Source: Desulfotomaculaceae bacterium (GTDB lineage: Bacteria > Bacillota > Desulfotomaculia > Desulfotomaculales > Pelotomaculaceae). From it: a stretch of DNA of 5,457 bases. Under the pieces are notes generated by a model. That model was not told the DNA's origin. It was given only the letters and a program-made list of their open reading frames with translations, and ran no database searches. The stretch's first letter is position 1, and each line of letters begins with the position of its first letter. Position numbers and translations under genes: made by a program. Location: assembly GCA_028704035.1 (NCBI GenBank), contig JAQVLS010000116.1, positions 1 to 5,457 of the forward strand, written 5' to 3'. Shown piece after piece: positions 1-5,457 of the stretch.

Positions 1-1
1 A

Positions 2-211
2 TATGTTTTAATCGATCATGGACAGGGATCCTATACCCTGTATGGACAACTGGCCAGAGCGGTTGTTAGTGAAGGTCATGATATCAAGGCCGGGCAAACT
101 ATCGGCGAGGTGGGTAATACAGGTGACGTGGCCGGTGGCAGCCTGCATTTTGAGCTTAGAGAAAATGAAAAATTGGTAGATCCGCTCAGCAGGCTGCAAG
201 TTAACCAATAA
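2..211 (+). CDS. spoIVFA: C-terminal end of a degenerate M23/LytM-domain protein, probable SpoIVFA (5' end outside window)
   Basis: Only the last 69 codons and the TAA stop are present. The frame shows the end of an M23/LytM fold: the IDHGQG strand, then LYGQL, a lysyl-endopeptidase-like turn KAGQTIGEVGNTG, and SLHFELRENEKLVDP close to the C-terminus. In catalytic M23 peptidases the YxHL histidine and both histidines of HxH are present. Here YGQL has Gln (47-49) and the HxH motif reads S-L-H, with Ser at 140-142, so the domain is probably not a peptidase. A non-catalytic LytM domain directly upstream of a SpoIVFB-type protease fits SpoIVFA, the membrane-bound partner and regulator of SpoIVFB in B. 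subtilis. The stop lies 46 bp before the next start, so the two genes are probably co-transcribed. The N-terminus and transmembrane segment cannot be seen, so a generic LytM cell-wall protein remains possible. Confidence 0.65.
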   Translation, partial: YVLIDHGQGSYTLYGQLARAVVSEGHDIKAGQTIGEVGNTGDVAGGSLHFELRENEKLVDPLSRLQVNQ

Positions 212-243
212 ATATTAAAAGAATATTTTTTTAAACCCTTGAA

Positions 244-249
244 GAGAGG
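244..249 (+). promoter_or_regulatory. Ribosome binding site deciding the TTG start of spoIVFB
   Basis: GAGAGG lies 8 nt before the TTG at 258. An in-frame TGA at 240-242 closes the frame upstream, and no ATG or GTG lies between it and the TTG. This makes 258 the first usable start. Confidence 0.65.
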
Positions 250-257
250 TTTTAGCT

Positions 258-1142
258 TTGAAAGTATGCACTGTGTCCGGTGTGGAAATCCATCTTAATA
301 ACATTTTCCTGGCCCTGCTCGGGCTGTTTTTTGTGGCCGGGGTCCTGCTAAAGGGCTTAATTGCCTTTTCTGTTGTGTTGCTGCACGAATTGGCGCATGT
401 TGCAACTGCCCGGCGTTTAGGCATAAATGTATCGGATGTTGAACTGCTACCTTTTGGCGGTGTCTGCCGTATCGGCGGTGAAGTGGTCCTGGATCCTTCC
501 AAGGAAATTTTGGTGGCGGCCGCCGGCCCGGCAGCGAACCTTTTGCTGGTAGGTCTGGGTACTGTCTTAAAGGGTTACGGTCTGTGGGATGATAAATTGA
601 CTTCTTTTTTTATTCAGTGCAATTTCCTGGTTGCCTCTTTTAATCTCCTGCCGGCGCTGCCATTGGATGGCGGAAGGGTTTTTCGGGCTTACCTGGCCAA
701 GCGGGTAGGGTTCAGGGAGGCTACCTATAAAGCGGCCTGGTTAGGCCAATTCTGGGGTGTGTCAATTGTCCTGCTGGGAACTGCCGGCTTGCTGATGGGT
801 ATATCAGGCCTAGACATCTTGATCATCGGGAGTTTTTTGCTGTACGCTGCCACACGTGAAAAAGGACTTGCACCTTTTCACTTTATCAGGCATCTGACGC
901 AAAAGAAACTTGAGCTCGTTGCGGCAGGAGTTCTTCCTGCCGAACCCCTGGTTTCTTTTGACTATGTACGGCTTAAAGATATTACCGAAACCTTTATTCC
1001 GCATAGATTCCATGTTGTAATATTGCTGGATAAAGACTGGCAGTACAAAGGTGTGGTAAGCGAGGCACAGATAGTGGACGCATTGCTCAAAGATGGTATG
1101 AATATAAACATGGGGGCATTAATCAAAACCACCCCACCCTGA
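258..1142 (+). CDS. spoIVFB: SpoIVFB-type M50 intramembrane zinc metalloprotease (stage IV sporulation, pro-sigma-K processing)
   Basis: A complete 294-residue site-2-protease-family enzyme with a TTG start and TGA stop. The zinc-binding motif HELAH gives H43, E44 and H47. The second motif, NLLPALPLDGGR, gives the third ligand D137. These positions coincide with the known catalytic residues H43, E44, H47 and D137 of B. subtilis SpoIVFB, which supports both the assignment and the start. About six hydrophobic segments are visible (roughly 13-33, 36-55, 82-104, 117-135, 164-182 and 184-198). A soluble C-terminal part (about 225-290) resembles the single CBS region that binds ATP in SpoIVFB. In Bacillus the enzyme sits in the outer forespore membrane, is held inactive by SpoIVFA and BofA, and cleaves pro-sigma-K in the mother cell. 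BofA and pro-sigma-K are not in this window, so the substrate is inferred. No sporulation promoter is visible in the 46-bp gap, so expression probably comes from upstream of the LytM gene. Confidence 0.86.
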   Translation: MKVCTVSGVEIHLNNIFLALLGLFFVAGVLLKGLIAFSVVLLHELAHVATARRLGINVSDVELLPFGGVCRIGGEVVLDPSKEILVAAAGPAANLLLVGLGTVLKGYGLWDDKLTSFFIQCNFLVASFNLLPALPLDGGRVFRAYLAKRVGFREATYKAAWLGQFWGVSIVLLGTAGLLMGISGLDILIIGSFLLYAATREKGLAPFHFIRHLTQKKLELVAAGVLPAEPLVSFDYVRLKDITETFIPHRFHVVILLDKDWQYKGVVSEAQIVDALLKDGMNINMGALIKTTPP

Positions 1143-1162
1143 CAGGTGCTCCCTCCATAGAC

Positions 1163-1214
1163 ACGGACGTAACACCGGCTTTTTTGCATAAAGTTACTGG
1201 TGAGTTACGTCCGT
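1163..1214. repeat. Long imperfect inverted repeat / stem-loop in the intergenic gap
   Basis: The arms ACGGACGTAA (1163-1172) and TTACGTCCGT (1205-1214) are perfectly complementary. After a 2-nt bulge (1203-1204) the pairing continues as CACCGG (1173-1178) with CTGGTG (1197-1202), including one G-U. This makes a stem of about 16 bp around an 18-nt loop that contains a T6 run. No U-tract follows either arm, so it is not a standard intrinsic terminator. The hexamer AGTTAC occurs twice on the 3' side (1192-1197 and 1203-1208), so alternative pairings with GTAAC are possible. It may block read-through from spoIVFB, act as an operator just upstream of the next promoter, or be a dispersed palindromic repeat. 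No second copy is seen in the window. Confidence 0.6.
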
Positions 1215-1218
1215 ACCC

Positions 1219-1248
1219 TTGTAAATATAGAAATATTTAATATATAAT
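1219..1248 (+). promoter_or_regulatory. Probable sigma-A-type promoter for the radical SAM / DUF2344 / RNase unit
   Basis: The -35-like TTGTAA (1219-1224) is separated by 18 bp from a consensus -10 TATAAT (1243-1248), in a strongly AT-rich stretch. Transcription would begin near 1255 and give a leader of about 100 nt before the ATG at 1355. The -35 begins 4 nt after the hairpin ending at 1214. I see no recognisable riboswitch in the leader; a weak inverted repeat ATTGCCA/TGGCAAT (1266-1272, 1310-1316) is the only structure noted. Confidence 0.6.
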
Positions 1249-1339
1249 TACCAGGTACAGAGTAAATTGCCATATACAGTCTAGGCCCAGGAACATTTTA
1301 CCGTTAATTTGGCAATACTATAGGTCAATCAATGTTTAC

Positions 1340-1344
1340 GGGAG
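1340..1344 (+). promoter_or_regulatory. Ribosome binding site of the radical SAM gene
   Basis: GGGAG lies 10 nt before the ATG at 1355. It is a moderate Shine-Dalgarno match with slightly long spacing. An ATG at 1347 is too close to it and opens only a three-codon frame. Confidence 0.5.
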
Positions 1345-1354
1345 ATATGATACC

Positions 1355-3205
1355 ATGAATCCGCAGCTCGAACATATTTTGTCACAGGTAAAAAAGCCCG
1401 CCCGCTATACGGGCGGAGAATGGAACTCTATACGTAAGGACTGGGACAGAACAGAAATCAAGACTGTCTTTGCTTTTCCGGATGTATATGAGGTGGGCAT
1501 GTCTCATCTGGGACTGCATATCCTGTATGATATTGTCAACAGCCGACGCGATGCTACAATGGAAAGGGTATTCGCTCCCTGGCCCGATATGGCGGGCCAA
1601 ATGCGAGACAACAATCTGCCTCTGTTTGCCCTTGAGTCGCAGAGGCCGATTAAACATTTTGACATAGTCGCTTTTACCCTGCAGTATGAAATGAGCTTTT
1701 CAAATATCCTATATATGCTGGATCTGGCCGGCATACCCCTGCTTTCTTCGCAAAGGAATGAGGGGGATCCCCTGGTTATTGCGGGAGGGCCGTGTGCCTT
1801 CAACCCGGAACCAATAGCAGATTTTATTGACCTTTTTGTCATTGGCGAAGGTGAAGATGTAATTAATGAACTGCTGGATCTGCTACTGGCGGGTAAACAG
1901 AAAAAGCTTAAGAAAAATGAACTCTTGCTCAAGGCGGTAGAGATTCCCGGCATATACGTGCCATCATTTTACGAGGTTTCTTACGGTGCTGATGGGGCTT
2001 TTTTAGGGATTAGGCCTGCGCACCCGGATGTGCCGGAAAGGGTAACTAAAAGGGTAGTTAAGGACCTTGATGCGGCACCTTTTCCACTAAAACCGGTAGT
2101 GCCCATTACGGCGGCCGTTCATGACCGCATGATGATTGAGGTTTTTCGGGGGTGTACCCGGGGCTGCCGGTTTTGTCAGGCCGGTATTATCTACCGTCCG
2201 GTGCGGGAGAAAAAACCTGAGACGGTATTGCGCCAGGCGGCTGAGCTGGTTAATAACACCGGCTTTGACGAGGTTTCTCTCTCCTCCCTTAGTACCAGTG
2301 ACTACACCCCGGTCCTGGATGTGATCAAGGCTATTACAAATGAACATGCCGGCCGGGGGGTTAATGTGTCACTGCCTTCCCTGCGTGCGGACCAATTTTC
2401 AATGGAACTGGCCAGGGAAGTGCAGCGTGTGCGCCGCTCCAGCCTTACATTTGCTCCGGAGGCAGGCACACAGCGCCTTAGGGATGTTATAAATAAAGGA
2501 GTCACTGAAGATGACCTGATGGGGGCGGCAGGGGCGGCCTTCAAGGAGGGATGGCAGGCGATAAAATTATATTTTATGATTGGCCTGCCGACAGAGACAG
2601 ACGATGATGTGGCCGGAATTGCCCGGTTGGCCGGGGAAGTGCTGGCCCTGGGACGCAAAAGCGGCGTACCCCGCAAGCGCTTAAAGGTGACTGTAAGTGT
2701 TTCGTCATTCATCCCCAAGCCACATACCGTGTTCCAGTGGGAGCCACAGGAGTTGCTGGGATCTCTGAGAAGTAAACAGGATGCCCTTTCATCTCAAACA
2801 AGGGAACGGGGCTTGGTGTTGAATTACCATGACGCCAACCTTAGTTTCATTGAAGCTGTATTCGCACGGGGCGACAGGCGCCTGGGTAATGTGCTTATTA
2901 AAGCGTTTGAACTGGGATGCCGGTTTGACGGGTGGTCAGAATATTTTAATATTAAACTCTGGCTGGAAGCCTTCCGCCTGGCCGGGATTGACCCGGAGGC
3001 ATATGCATACCGCCGCTTTAGCTATGACGACCCGCTGCCATGGAGTCATATCGATACGGGAGTATCCAGGCAGTACCTTGTCCTTGAACATAAAAGGGCT
3101 ATGGCCGGAGCGGTTACCCCTGACTGCCGAAGCGGTAACTGCCCCGGCTGCGGGTTATGCCCGGCGTTTGAAATTGAACCTTTTTATGCGGGAAGTGATC
3201 TGTGA
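1355..3205 (+). CDS. TIGR03960-type radical SAM protein with B12-binding-like N-terminal domain, function unknown
   Basis: A complete 616-residue protein. Residues about 35-190 form a Rossmann-like, B12-binding-type region (PDVYEVGMSHLG near 42-53, VIAGGPCAFNPEP near 141-153, IGEGED near 163-168). It has no DxHxxG motif, so any cobalamin would not be bound through that histidine. The radical SAM core follows, with C267, C271 and C274 in RGCTRGCRFCQAG as ligands of the [4Fe-4S] cluster that cleaves S-adenosylmethionine. Further core motifs are SLSSLSTSDY (308-317), APEAGTQRLRDVINKG (367-382) and KLYFMIGLPTE (404-414), shared in style with MiaB/Elp3-like enzymes. The C-terminus carries a second cysteine set, C591, C596, C599 and C602, which could bind zinc or a second cluster. 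The stop overlaps the DUF2344 start, implying translational coupling. The family has no reaction that I know to be established; a role in RNA or ribosome modification is inferred only from neighbours. Expression probably comes from the promoter near 1219-1248. Confidence 0.88.
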   Translation: MNPQLEHILSQVKKPARYTGGEWNSIRKDWDRTEIKTVFAFPDVYEVGMSHLGLHILYDIVNSRRDATMERVFAPWPDMAGQMRDNNLPLFALESQRPIKHFDIVAFTLQYEMSFSNILYMLDLAGIPLLSSQRNEGDPLVIAGGPCAFNPEPIADFIDLFVIGEGEDVINELLDLLLAGKQKKLKKNELLLKAVEIPGIYVPSFYEVSYGADGAFLGIRPAHPDVPERVTKRVVKDLDAAPFPLKPVVPITAAVHDRMMIEVFRGCTRGCRFCQAGIIYRPVREKKPETVLRQAAELVNNTGFDEVSLSSLSTSDYTPVLDVIKAITNEHAGRGVNVSLPSLRADQFSMELAREVQRVRRSSLTFAPEAGTQRLRDVINKGVTEDDLMGAAGAAFKEGWQAIKLYFMIGLPTETDDDVAGIARLAGEVLALGRKSGVPRKRLKVTVSVSSFIPKPHTVFQWEPQELLGSLRSKQDALSSQTRERGLVLNYHDANLSFIEAVFARGDRRLGNVLIKAFELGCRFDGWSEYFNIKLWLEAFRLAGIDPEAYAYRRFSYDDPLPWSHIDTGVSRQYLVLEHKRAMAGAVTPDCRSGNCPGCGLCPAFEIEPFYAGSDL

Positions 3206-3894
3206 TGCCTAGGTATAGAATGATGTACGCCAAAGAAGGCCCGGCCAAATATATCTCTCACCTTGACCTGATCAGGGCATTTGAGCGGGCAGCCAGGCGG
3301 GCCGGCCTGCCTTTTGCATTTACACAGGGATTCAACCCGCATCCGAAACTCTCGTTTGCCGCCCCGCTGGCGGTAGGCACAGCCGGAGAAGCGGAATTCG
3401 CTGATATAGAACTCAGCACGAATATTGCCGCCGGGGTTGTGGCAAAATCTCTTTCATCCGCTATGCCGGAAGGGCTGCGGCTGATCGAAGTCAGGCCGGT
3501 AGCCCAATCAGCGCCGGCCCTGATGGCCATGGTCGACCGGGCTGTCTACACGGCTAGGGCTGTACTTGCGGATCCCCCGCAAAATGAGACACTTAGAGGC
3601 GCTATAGACAGTTTTTTAGCCAGACCGCAAATTCTGGTTGAGCGGCGCAGCAAGACGGGCGAAAAGAGAAAATGCGACATAAAGACTGGTATTTTTATGC
3701 TATCGGCCAGTATGAATAATGATATAATAGAACTGGTAGCCGAGTTGAAAACAGGCAGCAGCGGTAATGTCAAATGTGAAGAACTTATTACCGCTTTTAT
3801 GGAGGAAAGCGGGCTCCGGGCGCGGGAAGGTTTTGCGTTAAGCCGCAGGGCTCTATTCTCTGCCGGTAGAAGTGCAAGGGAAATGTTGTGGTAA
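3205..3894 (+). CDS. DUF2344 / TIGR03936 radical SAM-linked protein, function unknown
   Basis: A 229-residue protein if started at the ATG at 3205. A GTG at 3202 immediately precedes it in frame and would add one residue. TGATG at 3203-3207 overlaps the radical SAM stop with this start, and GGGAAG upstream (3190-3195) can serve as Shine-Dalgarno. The N-terminal half carries the family signature: a YAKEGPAKYISHLDL stretch (8-22), then FERAARRAGLP (26-36), then QGFNPHPKLSF (41-51) and PLAVG. A basic RRSKTGEKRKCDI segment (147-159) and a short C-terminal domain follow. Conserved His19, Asp21 and His46 are visible, but no catalytic role is established. The family is known mainly as the partner of TIGR03960 proteins and is fused to them in some lineages, so it probably works in the same complex, perhaps presenting substrate. 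There is no signal peptide or membrane segment, so it is cytoplasmic. Confidence 0.85.
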   Translation: MPRYRMMYAKEGPAKYISHLDLIRAFERAARRAGLPFAFTQGFNPHPKLSFAAPLAVGTAGEAEFADIELSTNIAAGVVAKSLSSAMPEGLRLIEVRPVAQSAPALMAMVDRAVYTARAVLADPPQNETLRGAIDSFLARPQILVERRSKTGEKRKCDIKTGIFMLSASMNNDIIELVAELKTGSSGNVKCEELITAFMEESGLRAREGFALSRRALFSAGRSAREMLW

Positions 3895-3927
3895 AAGATT
3901 TGCAGTGTAAAACGCTGTTTTATCATG

Positions 3928-3938
3928 GAGAGGGTAGG
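3928..3938 (+). promoter_or_regulatory. Ribosome binding site region fixing the RNase E/G start
   Basis: GAGAGGG (3928-3934) and GGTAGG (3933-3938) lie 8 and 4 nt before the ATG at 3943. An in-frame ATG at 3925 lies just before this purine-rich stretch and lacks its own Shine-Dalgarno, so 3943 is preferred. A small AT-rich hairpin, TAAAAC/GTTTTA with a 3-nt loop (3908-3922), lies just upstream. Confidence 0.6.
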
Positions 3939-3942
3939 TTTT

Positions 3943-5457
3943 ATGTTGAAGGAAATTGTTGTGAATATTGGAGAGGAAGAAACCAGAGTAGCTGTTCTTG
4001 AGGATAAATTACTTGTGGAAATATATATAGAGAGATCCATAAATCAGCGCCTGGCGGGTAATATTTTTAAAGGCCGGGTCGAAAATGTGCTGCCCGGTAT
4101 GCAGGCTGCTTTTGTAAATATCGGGTTGGAAAAAAACGCTTTCTTATATGTCGAAGACGCCCTGCCGGCTAATTCAGCGGACGGAAGCGGGCATGCCGGG
4201 TATACCCTAGGCACCAATATTTGTGATATTTTAAAGCAGGGGCAGGAAATCATGGTACAGATAGTAAAGGAGCCTATCGGCACTAAGGGTCCCAGAGTGA
4301 CTACACACATTACCCTGCCGGGCCGTTACCTTGTGTTGATGCCCACGTTGGATTATATCGGTATCTCCAGGAGAATTGAGTCTGAAAAGGAAAGGGAGCG
4401 GTTAAAGGACCTGGCAGCCAGGGTGAAACCTGAAGGAATGGGAGTTATTGTCCGCACGGTAGCTGAAGGTGTTGAAGAGGAGGAACTGAGTCAGGATATC
4501 GTCCTGTTAACCAAATTATGGCGTAAAATTTTAAGCAGGGCTGCACATGGCACTGTCCCAAACGTGGTACACCGTGATCTGGAATTGGTCCAGCGGATCC
4601 TGCGGGATGTTTTCACTGAGGATGTTGACCGTTTAATCCTTGACTCGCGCTATGAGTATGAAAAAGTACTGGAACTGCAGGATATCTCTAACCCGCGCTT
4701 GAAACTAAAAGTGTTTTTAGACCAGCGGGAAAATATTTTTGAAGAATACGGCATCGAACAAGAAATAGAAAAGGCGTTAAACCATAAAGTCTGGCTGAAA
4801 TGCGGCGGCTACCTTGTAATCGATCAGGCGGAAGCGCTGACGGCAATTGATGTAAACACCGGCAAGTACGTAGGTACTACCAACTTGGAGGATACAGTAC
4901 TGAAGACTAACCTGGAAGCCGCGCGCGAGATTGCCCACCAGCTGCGCCTGCGAAAGATCGGTGGGATCGTTATTGTCGATTTTATCGATATGACCCAGGA
5001 AGCGCACCGTAATGAAGTGGTGCGCTTCCTGGAAGAGGAGATTAAGAAAGATAAGACCAAAACGAATATCCTTGGCATTACTCAACTTGGCCTGGTGGAG
5101 ATGACCCGTAAAAAAGTGCGGCCCAGCTTGGCTGAGGTTCTTCAGAAACCATGTCCATACTGTGAGGGCAGGGGTAAGGTCCTTTCTGAGGAGACGCTGG
5201 GTATAAACTTTAAGAACCAAATTTACAATGCCGCGCGCCAGACTACGGCACAGACCATCCTGGTTGAGGCCAATCCTGTAGTAGCGGCGCGACTGATCGG
5301 CAGCGGCGGGATCAGCCTGCGTGATCTGGAAAACAAGACAGGGAAGAGCCTTTATATCCGTGGTTCTACCAGTCACCATATCGAATCTGTTACCATCCGG
5401 CCGCTGCATGATAATGAAGAAATCAAGGCCAACACGCTCCCTGTCAAGCCAGGTGAA
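3943..5457 (+). CDS. rng: Rne/Rng family endoribonuclease (RNase E/G), 3' end outside window
   Basis: The frame is open for 505 codons and reaches the window end without a stop. The order matches the RNase E/G catalytic half. An RNase-H-like start (1-35) is followed by an S1 RNA-binding region (about 36-119, with GNIFKGRVENVLPGMQAAFVNIG). The 5' sensor motif GVIVRT contains R171 and T172, equivalent to E. coli RNase E R169/T170, which read the 5' monophosphate. The DNase I-like catalytic part follows with D303 and N305 in AIDVNTG and D346 in GGIVIVDFIDM, the Mg ligands. The zinc-link CPYC (C404, C407) joins protomers. All five positions equal the E. coli RNase E numbering. The C-terminal small domain is present to about 487. 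The enzyme cuts single-stranded AU-rich RNA in mRNA decay and rRNA maturation. It lies 48 bp after the DUF2344 gene, with no terminator seen between them. Whether it ends like the 489-residue RNase G or carries a longer tail cannot be seen. Confidence 0.93.
   Translation, partial: MLKEIVVNIGEEETRVAVLEDKLLVEIYIERSINQRLAGNIFKGRVENVLPGMQAAFVNIGLEKNAFLYVEDALPANSADGSGHAGYTLGTNICDILKQGQEIMVQIVKEPIGTKGPRVTTHITLPGRYLVLMPTLDYIGISRRIESEKERERLKDLAARVKPEGMGVIVRTVAEGVEEEELSQDIVLLTKLWRKILSRAAHGTVPNVVHRDLELVQRILRDVFTEDVDRLILDSRYEYEKVLELQDISNPRLKLKVFLDQRENIFEEYGIEQEIEKALNHKVWLKCGGYLVIDQAEALTAIDVNTGKYVGTTNLEDTVLKTNLEAAREIAHQLRLRKIGGIVIVDFIDMTQEAHRNEVVRFLEEEIKKDKTKTNILGITQLGLVEMTRKKVRPSLAEVLQKPCPYCEGRGKVLSEETLGINFKNQIYNAARQTTAQTILVEANPVVAARLIGSGGISLRDLENKTGKSLYIRGSTSHHIESVTIRPLHDNEEIKANTLPVKPGE

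Noticed and set aside
210..232. AT-only inverted repeat (AATATT/AATATT) followed by a T-run between the LytM gene and spoIVFB
   Set aside because: The stem has only A-T pairs, too weak for a convincing terminator. Termination here would also separate two genes expected to be co-expressed.
1163..1214. Classical rho-independent terminator after spoIVFB
   Set aside because: The hairpin is long, but its T-run is in the loop and the sequence after the 3' arm (ACCCTTGTAAAT) has no U-tract. It is reported as a stem-loop instead.
1249..1354. Possible cobalamin or SAM riboswitch ahead of the radical SAM gene
   Set aside because: The leader is only about 100 nt, and I see no B12-box or SAM-riboswitch core in it.
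1347..1358. Three-codon upstream frame ATG-ATA-CCA-TGA overlapping the radical SAM ATG
   Set aside because: The only Shine-Dalgarno (1340-1344) is too close to this ATG and fits the 1355 start better; probably chance.
1504..1953. Open frame of 149 codons on the minus strand
   Set aside because: It is fully antisense to the radical SAM gene, with Ser/Arg-rich low-complexity translation typical of a shadow frame.
3925..3942. Alternative upstream in-frame ATG for RNase E/G
   Set aside because: No Shine-Dalgarno precedes it, whereas purine-rich matches precede 3943. Starting at 3943 also gives catalytic residue positions equal to E. coli RNase E.
3546..4040. Open frame of 164 codons on the minus strand spanning the DUF2344/RNase junction
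   Set aside because: It overlaps two confidently identified + strand genes and shows no domain motif.
4777..5409. Open frame of 210 codons on the minus strand
   Set aside because: It lies antisense to the catalytic part of the RNase E/G gene, whose conserved residues are unmistakable. The minus-strand translation shows no recognisable motif.

Overview
The window looks like a chromosomal segment from a spore-forming, moderate-GC Firmicute, most likely of the Desulfotomaculum/Pelotomaculum type (Peptococcaceae sensu lato). This rests on a recognisable SpoIVFB-type intramembrane protease followed by a radical SAM / DUF2344 / RNase E/G gene series. From general knowledge, that series normally sits just upstream of the ribosomal protein genes rplU and rpmA in such genomes. 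The taxonomic placement is inference from gene content; no rRNA or other marker is present. All genes are on the + strand and gaps are short.

Region 1 (1-1142) is a sporulation pair. It holds the last 69 codons of an M23/LytM-fold protein whose catalytic histidines are replaced, as expected for SpoIVFA. A complete 294-residue M50 site-2-type protease, SpoIVFB, follows and starts at TTG. In Bacillus subtilis the equivalents form the mother-cell complex that processes pro-sigma-K at the outer forespore membrane.

Region 2 (1143-1354) is the only sizeable non-coding gap. It contains a long imperfect hairpin (1163-1214), then a good sigma-A-like promoter (TTGTAA, 18 bp, TATAAT) and a leader of roughly 100 nt ending in a ribosome binding site. 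It appears to separate the sporulation pair from a separately transcribed downstream unit.

Region 3 (1355-5457) is a probable operon. It contains a 616-residue radical SAM protein of the TIGR03960 type, an overlapping 229-residue DUF2344/TIGR03936 'radical SAM-linked' protein, and, 48 bp later, an RNase E/G-family endoribonuclease that runs off the window after 505 codons with no stop. The first two have no established function. Their stop/start overlap and the linkage to an RNase point to RNA or ribosome metabolism, which is inference.

There are no tRNA or rRNA genes, CRISPR arrays, insertion sequences or phage genes. The least-described biology here is the radical SAM/DUF2344 pair and the hairpin ahead of its promoter.
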